NCBI RefSeq assembly: GCF_004912165.1
Contig: NZ_STGV01000001.1
Coordinates: 124,001 to 188,000, forward strand
Reading direction: 5' to 3'
Length of the DNA stretch: 64,000 nt
Source: Peteryoungia ipomoeae
Lineage (GTDB): Bacteria > Pseudomonadota > Alphaproteobacteria > Rhizobiales > Rhizobiaceae
Under the pieces are notes generated by a model. It searched no databases. It saw only the letters and a program-made list of their open reading frames with translations, and had not been told where the DNA came from. Shown here piece after piece: positions 8,601 through 15,767 of this stretch; the stretch's first letter is position 1; each line of letters opens with the position of its first letter. The translations under genes and the position numbers were made by a program.

Positions 8601-8723
8601 GTCGACTCTTGACAGGAACGGGTGCTTTTGGCCTCAGCGGACGGCCTTCCCCAACTCATTGCGCTGTCACCCTTTCCTTGCCTCCCTTGCTCGGTTGCTT
8701 TCTTTGGCTGAGGAATTGGTTTA

Positions 8724-9680
8724 ATGCGGCGTGAAGAATCGCGGCGGCTGAGTGCTTGGGGTAGGAACGTGTCAGGATCTGAGATTACATGTTTATTTAA
8801 AGAGCGCAGGTCAAGGAAAGATGGGCTAATTCGGCGGCGGGTCCGGAGAGAAGTTGAAAAATATCTTTCGCGGAGAGCTCAGGAAAATCTCGCCACCAAT
8901 CCAAGGAAGATGGCAGTTTTTGCGCAAGATCTAATTGGTCGAAGCATCAATCTGGATGGTGTTTTTGAGCGCAGAGAACTGGATTTGCTATTCTCATTCT
9001 TGGGGCCAGTTTTGAATGACATTGCACCTGGTACCTGCCTGGACGTAGGTGCGAATATTGGTAATCATACCCTGTACTTCTCAAGCCGGTTCGCTAATGT
9101 GGTCGCCTTCGAACCCAATCCCGAGGTGTTTCAGCTTCTGTCTTTTAACGTGAGAGGGTTGGAAACCGTTTCAGTCCAGTCTGTTGCTCTCGGTGACGGC
9201 AGCCACAAAGCACTCCTCCGTGAGGTTGACGGTAACTTGGGTGCATCCAGCCTCAAACATCAAGGACTTGGGCCCACCGTACCTGTGTCAGTCCGTCGGA
9301 TGGATGATTTCTCATTTGAGAAGCCGGTGTCTTTCATTAAGATCGATACTGAAGGATTTGAGGCAGAGGTCTTGCGTGGAGCGGATGAAACTCTGAAGAC
9401 TCATGAACCAATTGTGGTCTTTGAGCAGCTTAAATCTGAATTTAGAGAAGGCTCGACTCCTGCGATACAACTGCTACAGCGCCTGGGTTACAGAATTTGC
9501 TGGATTGGTTGGCCTGGACGATCAGGAACCGGTGGTGCGTCGAAACTTGTTGGGAAGCTTATTGGCGCACTTCTTGGCAGGCGGTTCGGTGTCTATTTTG
9601 GCGCGACGGTCCCCCCACGTACTCATCCGATGCTGATAGCAGTACCGCAGCGCTTTCAAGCAGCGCTAGGCGTTGCCTAG
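8724..9680 (+). CDS. FkbM-family methyltransferase, probably acquired
   Basis: A 318-residue class I SAM-dependent methyltransferase. Motif I is CLDVGANIGNHTLYFSSRF near residue 110, followed by VVAFEPNPEVFQLL, and the FkbM hallmark FIKIDTEGFEAEVLRGADE near residue 205. The first ~80 residues are basic and carry no recognised domain; the catalytic domain would be intact even with a later start. TGAGGA lies nine bases before the ATG. Family members O-methylate sugars, and with lps genes nearby it may modify surface polysaccharide; this is inference. The gene is clearly richer in A/T and uses different codons from its neighbours, and it splits the trxB/Lrp synteny, both signs of horizontal transfer. 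Confidence 0.85.
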   Translation: MRREESRRLSAWGRNVSGSEITCLFKERRSRKDGLIRRRVRREVEKYLSRRAQENLATNPRKMAVFAQDLIGRSINLDGVFERRELDLLFSFLGPVLNDIAPGTCLDVGANIGNHTLYFSSRFANVVAFEPNPEVFQLLSFNVRGLETVSVQSVALGDGSHKALLREVDGNLGASSLKHQGLGPTVPVSVRRMDDFSFEKPVSFIKIDTEGFEAEVLRGADETLKTHEPIVVFEQLKSEFREGSTPAIQLLQRLGYRICWIGWPGRSGTGGASKLVGKLIGALLGRRFGVYFGATVPPRTHPMLIAVPQRFQAALGVA

Positions 9681-9795
9681 TTTCTAGACTGAAGACAATA
9701 GTCTGAAAAACTGTGTCGACTGAATGAAGTGGTCGCAATTTGTGTGCTTCCATTTTAGGGAAGTGAAAAATGTTGTCGTCCCGGGAGATCGTATT

Positions 9796-10263
9796 TTGTT
9801 GAATATCTCGCTCGACGCCATCGATCTGCGCATTTTGAAAGAATTGCAGCGGGACGGGCGCATGACCAATGTCGAATTGTCCGAGCGCGTCGGCATCTCC
9901 GCGCCGCCTTGCCTGAGGCGCGTGCGCAAGCTGGAAGAAGCCGGGGTGATCGAGAGCTATCACGCCGTGCTCAACGCCAACAAGCTGGGCTATGATCTGG
10001 TCGCGTTTTGCATGGTCGGCCTCAAGCATCAGTCGGAGAGCAATCTCAAGGCCTTTGCAGCGGCAACCGATAGCTGGCCCATCGTGCGGCAGGCCTGGAT
10101 GGTCAATGGCGACAGCGATTTTCTGCTCCATTGCGTGGCTGAAAACCTGACCCGCTTCCAGGACTTTGTCATCGAGGTGCTGACGGCAAACGAGCACGTG
10201 GACACGGTTCGCACCATGCTGACGATCCGTCAGGTCAAGCGTGTCGGCTTGGTCGAGATTTGA
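9796..10263 (+). CDS. Lrp/AsnC-family transcriptional regulator
   Basis: About 155 residues with the Lrp layout: helix-turn-helix in LDAIDLRILKELQRDGRMTNVELSERVGISAPPCLRRVRKLEEAGVI split over residues 5-52, then the RAM ligand-binding domain with VNGDSDFLLHC. These proteins sense amino acids and form octamers. The start is uncertain: no ATG close to the conserved domain is in frame. I favour the TTG at 9796, eight bases after GGGAG; an ATG at 9724 would add 24 poorly conserved residues. It is convergent with the glycosyltransferase gene. It seems to regulate distant amino-acid genes rather than a local one. Confidence 0.83.
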   Translation: MLNISLDAIDLRILKELQRDGRMTNVELSERVGISAPPCLRRVRKLEEAGVIESYHAVLNANKLGYDLVAFCMVGLKHQSESNLKAFAAATDSWPIVRQAWMVNGDSDFLLHCVAENLTRFQDFVIEVLTANEHVDTVRTMLTIRQVKRVGLVEI

Positions 10264-10272
10264 TCTGATGTC

Positions 10273-11229
10273 TCAGTAAGGCGCGAGCGCATCTGCAAGG
10301 CGCTTTCGAAATCCAGCATCGATCTCCAGAAAGCGTTGGCGGGCGGCAGTCCCCAGTGCCTGCTTTTGCGCATCCTGCATCACCAAGAGGGCCTCGATTG
10401 CCGCTTCCATGGCAGAGAGATCGACAAGATAGTTGGTGCCAAGATGGCGAGGCTCTGTTCTCACATAGGGCACGAGGATGCCGCAGTCGGGCGACACATG
10501 CTCGTTCATCGGCGGGCCGTCGGTGGTGACGGTGACCGCGCCGACCGAGAGCGCTTCGACCAGATGATGGCCCCAGCCTTCCGATCGGGAGGGGCAGAGA
10601 TGGATGCCGCACCTGTTTTGCAAATGTTTCAGGTCCGCATCGTCTATGTAACCGCTGACGACGCGGATATTCGCGATGCCTGCTGCCTTGGGATGCGGAT
10701 CGCGCTGCACGAGGACCAGTTCCGGCCATTCCGGATGGCGTGACCAGAGATCGATCACGTCTTCCGTACCCTTCAAGGTGCTGCCTCCAGCGAGGTGAAA
10801 GAAACGGCTCCAATCCTTTTCGACATTCGCGTCGAGGCGATCCTCTGACGTAAAGCCGATGTAACAGGTGGGGACGCCGAGTTCTCGAAAGATGTCCTCT
10901 GCATGGCGGCTCTTGGCGAGCACGAGGTCTATGGCCTTCAATCGTCCGATATGGCGGCGGGGGAAGCGTTCCTGGTTCGGGCAGAGGAGGTTGAATGTGG
11001 TTGCCCCATACCAGCGGGGAAAGGCGCGTTCGATATGGATGATCGTCTTGGCGTGTTTGCGCCCGAGGAGCCAATCGAGAAGGCTGCGGTCACGGATGTT
11101 TTTGCTCGCCACGCATTCCGACCGGCCAATCGAGGCAAGGGCGTCGATCAGCAGCGCGGTGTCGCGCGTCAGTCCGAAGTTGTTGTCTTTGTTGACGATG
11201 AGAATATCGAGATGCTGGTTCGCCGCCAT
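10273..11229 (-). CDS. Glycosyltransferase family 4-like, LPS core cluster
   Basis: A 318-residue protein whose C-terminal half has the GT-B donor-binding pattern: SGYIDDADLKHLQNRCGIHLCPSRSEGWGHHLVEALSVGA, read over residues 195-233, with the E-x7-E type pair in SEGWGHHLVEAL. The N-terminal domain is shorter than in typical GT4 enzymes. It begins four bases after the lpsB stop, so it is translated from the same transcript. Position suggests lipopolysaccharide core synthesis at the inner membrane, like the lpsC/D/E genes next to lpsB in Sinorhizobium. I cannot say which of these it corresponds to. Confidence 0.75.
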   Translation of the reverse strand: MAANQHLDILIVNKDNNFGLTRDTALLIDALASIGRSECVASKNIRDRSLLDWLLGRKHAKTIIHIERAFPRWYGATTFNLLCPNQERFPRRHIGRLKAIDLVLAKSRHAEDIFRELGVPTCYIGFTSEDRLDANVEKDWSRFFHLAGGSTLKGTEDVIDLWSRHPEWPELVLVQRDPHPKAAGIANIRVVSGYIDDADLKHLQNRCGIHLCPSRSEGWGHHLVEALSVGAVTVTTDGPPMNEHVSPDCGILVPYVRTEPRHLGTNYLVDLSAMEAAIEALLVMQDAQKQALGTAARQRFLEIDAGFRKRLADALAPY

Positions 11230-11232
11230 GGC

Positions 11233-12321
11233 TTAGCCGTTTCCCTGCGTCACGGTCGCGTGGGGAGAGGGGGGCGTGGTGCTAAGCAGTCTGGCATAGA
11301 CATCGCTGAGTTGATCGGCTTCGCGTGACAAGCCAAAGGTCGCTTCGACATGCTGTCGTCCCTTGCGGCCCGCCTCGATTGCCTTTTGTGGATTGAGGAA
11401 GGCGGCGATGGCATCGCGAAGCCTGATATAATTGCCGGCCGGTACCACAGCGCCGGTTTCGTTTTCGATGATCATCTCCGCATAGGCGCCTGCATCGCTT
11501 GCGACAACGGCAGTGCCAGAGGCCATGGCTTCGAGCGGTGTAAGGCCAAAGCCTTCGTTGCGCGAGGGGGCGACGTAAAGTGTCAGGCGACGGTACCAGG
11601 GCTTGATGTCATCGACTTCGCCCAGAAAGCGAATGCGCTCCTTCAAGCCCGCGGCAGCGATCTCTGCCTTGAGCTGATCGGCAAAGCCGGAATGCTCCGG
11701 TGTTACGCGGCCAGAGATGACGGCCATCCAGTCAGGATGATCCGGCAGAAGCTCGATCATGGCCTTTACGAAGAGATCAGTGCCCTTCTGATGGCGAACC
11801 CGACCGAAGCAACCAACGATGTGGCGGCCCTTCAGATCGGCGGGCATGGCTGCATCGACCTCTCCCGATGGATGAAACAGGTCAAGATCGACGCCGTGGC
11901 GGATGACGGTATGCGGAACCTGGAGGAAGGAGCCGGACTTGGCGTTCGTCGCAACGACTGCGTCCATCCTGGAGATCAGCCAGCGGGTATAGCGGCTGTG
12001 ATGGCGTTGTGCTGCGGAGGTGAAGAGCAGTTTCAGCGGCATGCGTAGGATGTCGCGCAGAACGAGCCCTGCCAGCATCTCGTTGTTGCGTCTCGCGTGC
12101 CAGACCCTGTTGCCGCCGGACTTCGGTCGTTTCCAAAGCCCTGGCAGCTGGCTCCAGCGCATCTTCGGCAAATGGGGTGGCAGGCCAGGCCCCAGCGTCA
12201 GGATGCCAAGACCCTGACGCCGTTGTTCCGGAATGAGTTGAATGACGGTCGATGTTACGCCGGACAAGCGCCGCTTGAAATGCGGCGAAATCACCGTGAT
12301 GTCGTCGAGCGGTTGTGCCAC
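11233..12321 (-). CDS. lpsB: LPS core mannosyltransferase LpsB/LpcC
   Basis: A 362-residue GT4 glycosyltransferase that adds a core sugar (mannose in rhizobia) to lipid A-Kdo during lipopolysaccharide synthesis. Seen: VISPHFKRRLSGVTSTVIQL at the acceptor domain, FGRVRHQKGTDLFVKAM at the start of the donor domain near residue 170, and SRNEGFGLTPLEAMASGTAVVASDAGA with the E-x7-E motif near 255. The start is a GTG at 12321 with GGAAAG eight bases upstream. It lies 22 bases after greA and four bases before another glycosyltransferase, forming the order greA-lpsB-GT known to me from Sinorhizobium. Sugar specificity is inferred from that synteny. Confidence 0.83.
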   Translation of the reverse strand: MAQPLDDITVISPHFKRRLSGVTSTVIQLIPEQRRQGLGILTLGPGLPPHLPKMRWSQLPGLWKRPKSGGNRVWHARRNNEMLAGLVLRDILRMPLKLLFTSAAQRHHSRYTRWLISRMDAVVATNAKSGSFLQVPHTVIRHGVDLDLFHPSGEVDAAMPADLKGRHIVGCFGRVRHQKGTDLFVKAMIELLPDHPDWMAVISGRVTPEHSGFADQLKAEIAAAGLKERIRFLGEVDDIKPWYRRLTLYVAPSRNEGFGLTPLEAMASGTAVVASDAGAYAEMIIENETGAVVPAGNYIRLRDAIAAFLNPQKAIEAGRKGRQHVEATFGLSREADQLSDVYARLLSTTPPSPHATVTQGNG

Positions 12322-12343
12322 TGGGCAATCTTTCCGGTCTGGG

Positions 12344-12820
12344 TCAGCCCCAGTTCACCGCGAGGATTTCATAGGCCTTGGAGCCGCCCGGCGCTACAAC
12401 TTCGATATTGTCGCCGACTTCCTTGCCGATCAGCGCGCGGGCAATCGGGGACGAGATCGAGATCCGGCCCGCCTTGACGTCGGCTTCCTGGTCGCCAACG
12501 ATCTGGTAGGTCTTTTCTTCTTCCGTATCCTCATCGACGAGCTTGACGGTGGCACCGAACTTGATCTTCGAGCCCGACATCTTGGTGAGGTCGATGACTT
12601 CGGCGCGTGCGATCAAATCTTCCAGTTCGCCAACACGGCCTTCGTTGTGGCTCTGCGCTTCCTTAGCGGCGTGATACTCGGCATTTTCCGAAAGATCGCC
12701 ATGGGCACGGGCTTCGGCAATCGCCTCGATGATCCGCGGACGCTCCTCCTGCTGACGCCAGCGCAGCTCCTCGCTGAGCTTGTCGAAGCCGTTCTGCGTC
12801 ATCGGTACCTTGTATACCAT
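12344..12820 (-). CDS. greA: Transcription elongation factor GreA
   Basis: A 158-residue protein that inserts a coiled coil into the secondary channel of RNA polymerase and stimulates cleavage of backtracked RNA. The N-terminal coiled coil covers residues ~5-75, with the tip containing the acidic residues in [18 protein letters not shown]; the C-terminal FKBP-like domain ends [14 protein letters not shown] followed by the usual Tyr-Glu-Ile strand. The ATG at 12820 has GATGAGG upstream and gives the normal family length; the open frame upstream is leader RNA that contains a terminator hairpin. It heads the lps operon, so transcription through the leader would affect LPS genes too. Confidence 0.95.
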   Translation of the reverse strand: MVYKVPMTQNGFDKLSEELRWRQQEERPRIIEAIAEARAHGDLSENAEYHAAKEAQSHNEGRVGELEDLIARAEVIDLTKMSGSKIKFGATVKLVDEDTEEEKTYQIVGDQEADVKAGRISISSPIARALIGKEVGDNIEVVAPGGSKAYEILAVNWG

Positions 12821-12856
12821 TTCCTCATCCTTCGTCTTCTTGTCCGCCAGGCGGGC

Positions 12857-12894
12857 ACAAAAGAAAACAGGTTCCGTAGCAAAGCTGCGGAACC
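12857..12894 (-). terminator. Terminator-like hairpin in the greA leader
   Basis: On the minus strand an 11-bp stem (GGTTCCGCAGC / GCTACGGAACC, one G-U pair) with a three-base loop is followed by TGTTTTCTTTT. It lies 37 bases before the greA ATG and downstream of a likely -10 element, so it would stop many transcripts before greA and release a leader RNA of about 55 nt. Confidence 0.65.
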
Positions 12895-12917
12895 AGTCAC
12901 AAATCACGTTGGTCGAG

Positions 12918-12923
12918 ACTATA
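12918..12923 (-). promoter_or_regulatory. Putative -10 element of greA
   Basis: TATAGT on the minus strand, about 100 bases before the greA start. The matching -35 is weak, so the assignment rests on the -10 and the leader terminator downstream. Confidence 0.35.
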
Positions 12924-13038
12924 GCAGAATGGTCGGCAAAATTTCCAGACTTTTCGACGCGCAGTTTTCGTCGGCAAGAAAATTCAGCAAAGTCATAGGG
13001 ATGGTCGCGCCGGAGGCGGATTGTCGCAGGCGGTGAGC

Positions 13039-13044
13039 TTGACG
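13039..13044 (+). promoter_or_regulatory. Possible -35 element of the DNA-repair operon
   Basis: TTGACG lies 10 bases before the LexA box, which would then cover the -10 region and transcription start. The -10 hexamer itself is not clear (TATAGG at 13060 has only a 15-base spacer). Confidence 0.35.
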
Positions 13045-13054
13045 AATGTCATTA

Positions 13055-13069
13055 GAACATATAGGGAAC
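13055..13069 (+). promoter_or_regulatory. LexA (SOS) box
   Basis: GAAC-atatagg-GAAC is a perfect match to the alphaproteobacterial LexA operator, a direct repeat GAAC-N7-GAAC (GTTC-N7-GTTC on the other strand). It ends five bases before the ATG of the radical SAM gene and overlaps its ribosome binding site (AGGGAA), so bound LexA would block transcription start or early elongation. Confidence 0.8.
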
Positions 13070-13074
13070 ATGCT

Positions 13075-14304
13075 ATGAAGAAGTCCCTTAAAGAGCGCTT
13101 GGCCATTCTCTCCGATGCAGCGAAATATGACGCGTCCTGCGCGTCGAGCGGGACAACCAAACGCGATTCTTCCGCATCAGGCGGATTGGGGTCGACGGAA
13201 GGTTCCGGCATCTGTCACGCCTATGCGCCGGACGGGCGCTGCATTTCGCTTCTGAAGATCCTGCTGACCAATTTCTGCATTTACGATTGCGCCTATTGCA
13301 TCAATCGCTCGTCCAGCAATGTCGAGCGGGCGCGCTTTACCCCGGATGAGGTGGTGTGGCTGACAACCGAGTTCTATCGGCGCAATTATATCGAGGGCTT
13401 GTTCCTGTCCTCGGGCATCATCAAGTCCTCGGATGATACGATGGCGGAGATGGTCAAGATCGCGCGGGACTTGAGGACGAAACACGATTTTCGCGGCTAC
13501 ATCCACCTGAAGACGATTCCTGAGGCATCCGCGCACCTCGTGGAGGAGGCAGGGCTCTATGCCGACCGATTGTCGATCAACATCGAACTGCCGACCGATC
13601 AGGGGCTCGAGCGGTATGCACCCGAGAAGCGGCCGATCAATATTCGCCGCTCGATGGCCGATCTCAGGCTGAAGATCGACGAGGCCCGCGAGCCGACTCT
13701 GACCGGGCGCCGGAAGAATTTTGTGCCTGGCGGGCAGAGCACGCAGATGATTGTTGGCGCGGATGGTGCAAGCGATGCAACGATTCTCTGCTCAAGTGCC
13801 CGGCTTTACAGTTCTTATGGATTGAAACGGGTCTATTATTCCGCCTTCAGCCCGATTCCGGACAGTTCGCGGAACTTGCCGCTGATCAAGCCTCCCCTGA
13901 TGCGCGAGCACCGGCTTTATCAGGCCGATTGGCTCTATCGCTTTTATGGCTTCTCGGTCGACGAGATTGCCTCGATCGGGGAGGGCGGAATGCTCGATCT
14001 GGAGCTTGATCCGAAGCTCGCCTGGGCGCTGGCCAATCGCGACCGCTTTCCCGTCGACGTAAACAAGGCGGACCGGGAGACCTTGCTGCGGGTTCCGGGC
14101 TTTGGCACGAAGACCGTCAATGGGCTGCTTTCTGCTCGCCGGCATCGCCGCGTGCGGCTTGAAGATCTGTCTCGGCTGGGTGTTTCCCTCAAAAAGGTGC
14201 GGTCCTTCATTGTGGCTGAAGGCTGGTCGCCCAATCGCAGTCTTGATCGCTCGGATCTGCGATCTGTCTTCGCTCCACCAGCCGAACAGTTGTCGCTTTT
14301 TTGA
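13075..14304 (+). CDS. Putative DNA modification/repair radical SAM protein
   Basis: A 409-residue radical SAM enzyme with the cluster-binding motif CIYDCAYC at residues 68-75 and a helix-hairpin-helix DNA-binding region near the C-terminus (VNKADRETLLRVPGFGTKTV, residues ~333-352). The combination matches a conserved family annotated as putative DNA modification/repair radical SAM proteins, which is nearly always encoded beside a UdgX-type protein, as here. The substrate is unknown; by analogy with spore photoproduct lyase it may repair a base lesion by radical chemistry. The ATG at 13075 has AGGGAA upstream. It overlaps the next gene by one base (TGATG), so they are translationally coupled. 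The upstream LexA box places the pair in the SOS response. Confidence 0.88.
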   Translation: MKKSLKERLAILSDAAKYDASCASSGTTKRDSSASGGLGSTEGSGICHAYAPDGRCISLLKILLTNFCIYDCAYCINRSSSNVERARFTPDEVVWLTTEFYRRNYIEGLFLSSGIIKSSDDTMAEMVKIARDLRTKHDFRGYIHLKTIPEASAHLVEEAGLYADRLSINIELPTDQGLERYAPEKRPINIRRSMADLRLKIDEAREPTLTGRRKNFVPGGQSTQMIVGADGASDATILCSSARLYSSYGLKRVYYSAFSPIPDSSRNLPLIKPPLMREHRLYQADWLYRFYGFSVDEIASIGEGGMLDLELDPKLAWALANRDRFPVDVNKADRETLLRVPGFGTKTVNGLLSARRHRRVRLEDLSRLGVSLKKVRSFIVAEGWSPNRSLDRSDLRSVFAPPAEQLSLF

Positions 14305-15758
14305 TGCGGACGGTGACGCTCGAGGGGCGAGGCGGTCTTGGGGAGTGGCGCGATGCTGCACGGCTGCTGCTTGCCGGTGCGGTGCCGCCGCATGAGGTGC
14401 GCTGGCAATTGAAAGGGCAGGGGGATGACCTGTTTGCTTCCGCCGAGCCAGCGTCAGAGTCTTGCCTGCAGTCGGATATTGTGGTGCCCAAGGGTTTCAT
14501 CGAGGCGGCGGAGGCGGCGATCTGCCATTCCGATCCGGATCGCTTTGCGCTCCTTTACCGGGTTCTCTGGCGGTTGCAGGAAGAGCGCAATCTGTTGCAG
14601 GTCACCTCCGATCCTGATGTCTCCCACCTCGTGAAGCTCATCAAGAATGTCAGGCGCGATAGTCACAAGATGAAGGCCTTTGTGCGGTTTCGCGAGGTCG
14701 AGGCAGGGCAGGAAGGAAGGCGACGCTTCGTTGCCTGGTTTGAACCCGAACATTTCATCGTTGCGCGTACCGCCGGCTTCTTTCAGCGCCGTTTTACCGA
14801 CATGGACTGGCTGATCGCAACGCCCAAGGGGTCAGCCGCCTGGAATGGACGGGAACTTAAGACCTATGGTGAGCCCGCCGCCCGACCTGATGCCGAGGAC
14901 GAGACCGACGAGCTGTGGCGCACCTATTTTGCCAATATCTTTAACCCGGCGCGGGTGAAGATAAGAGCAATGCAGTCGGAGATGCCGAAGAAATACTGGA
15001 AGAACATGCCAGAGGCCTCGCTCATTCCCGACCTGATCGCAGGGGCCGAGAAGCGGGTCGCAGAGATGGCGGCGCGCCAGGCAAGTCAGCCGCCGGCCTT
15101 TCATGAGCGGCTGCAGGCGCAGTGGCGCGGGCGAGAGGAAGAGGCGGCGGACGGTCTGCCGCCGCTTGAACGGTTGCGGCAGGAGGCCGCACGCTGCACC
15201 CGGTGTCCGCTGTATTGCCACGCAACGCAGACTGTTTTTGGCGAGGGGCCGGATCAGGCGGCGATCATGTTTGTCGGGGAACAGCCCGGTGATACCGAGG
15301 ATCTGGCCGGTCGGCCTTTTATCGGTCCCGCGGGCCAAGTGTTTGACGAGGCTGTCACCGGTGCGGGGATTGAGCGGGAGCAGGTCTATGTGACGAATGC
15401 GGTGAAGCACTTCAAATATGAGAAACGCGGCAAGCGGCGCATTCACATGCGGCCCGATGCTGGCGAGGTTGCTCATTGCCGCTGGTGGGTGGCGCAGGAG
15501 ATCGAGATTGTGCGGCCAAGGATCGTGGTGGCGCTCGGTGCGACCGCCTATCTGTCGCTGACCGGCGAAAGCCGGCCAATCGCTGAAGTGCGCGGCATGC
15601 CGATCCCGATGCAGGAGGGGCGTATGTTGCTCGTCACCACGCACCCATCGGCGATACTGCGGATGCCTGATGCCGAGCTTAAGGCGCGAAGTCTTGCGGC
15701 CTTTCGTTCAGACCTTTTGGGCGTCAAACGGCTTCACGACACGCTTTCGCTGTCTTGA
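14304..15758 (+). CDS. DUF4130 - UdgX fusion, uracil-DNA cross-linking repair protein
   Basis: A 484-residue two-domain protein. Residues ~1-240 match the DUF4130 domain found in SAM-linked repair proteins of unknown function. Residues ~285-470 form a family 4-like uracil-DNA glycosylase: CTRCPLYC at the start for the iron-sulfur cluster, GEQPGDTEDLAGRPFIGPAG for uracil binding, then KRGKRRIH, whose KRRIH histidine in mycobacterial UdgX attacks the sugar and leaves the protein covalently bound to the DNA. HPSAILR closes the active site. In other genomes the two domains may be separate genes. Start and stop of the preceding gene overlap (TGATG). It should tightly bind uracil sites in single-stranded DNA during SOS. 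Confidence 0.9.
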   Translation: MRTVTLEGRGGLGEWRDAARLLLAGAVPPHEVRWQLKGQGDDLFASAEPASESCLQSDIVVPKGFIEAAEAAICHSDPDRFALLYRVLWRLQEERNLLQVTSDPDVSHLVKLIKNVRRDSHKMKAFVRFREVEAGQEGRRRFVAWFEPEHFIVARTAGFFQRRFTDMDWLIATPKGSAAWNGRELKTYGEPAARPDAEDETDELWRTYFANIFNPARVKIRAMQSEMPKKYWKNMPEASLIPDLIAGAEKRVAEMAARQASQPPAFHERLQAQWRGREEEAADGLPPLERLRQEAARCTRCPLYCHATQTVFGEGPDQAAIMFVGEQPGDTEDLAGRPFIGPAGQVFDEAVTGAGIEREQVYVTNAVKHFKYEKRGKRRIHMRPDAGEVAHCRWWVAQEIEIVRPRIVVALGATAYLSLTGESRPIAEVRGMPIPMQEGRMLLVTTHPSAILRMPDAELKARSLAAFRSDLLGVKRLHDTLSLS

Positions 15759-15767
15759 TCGCCCGCT

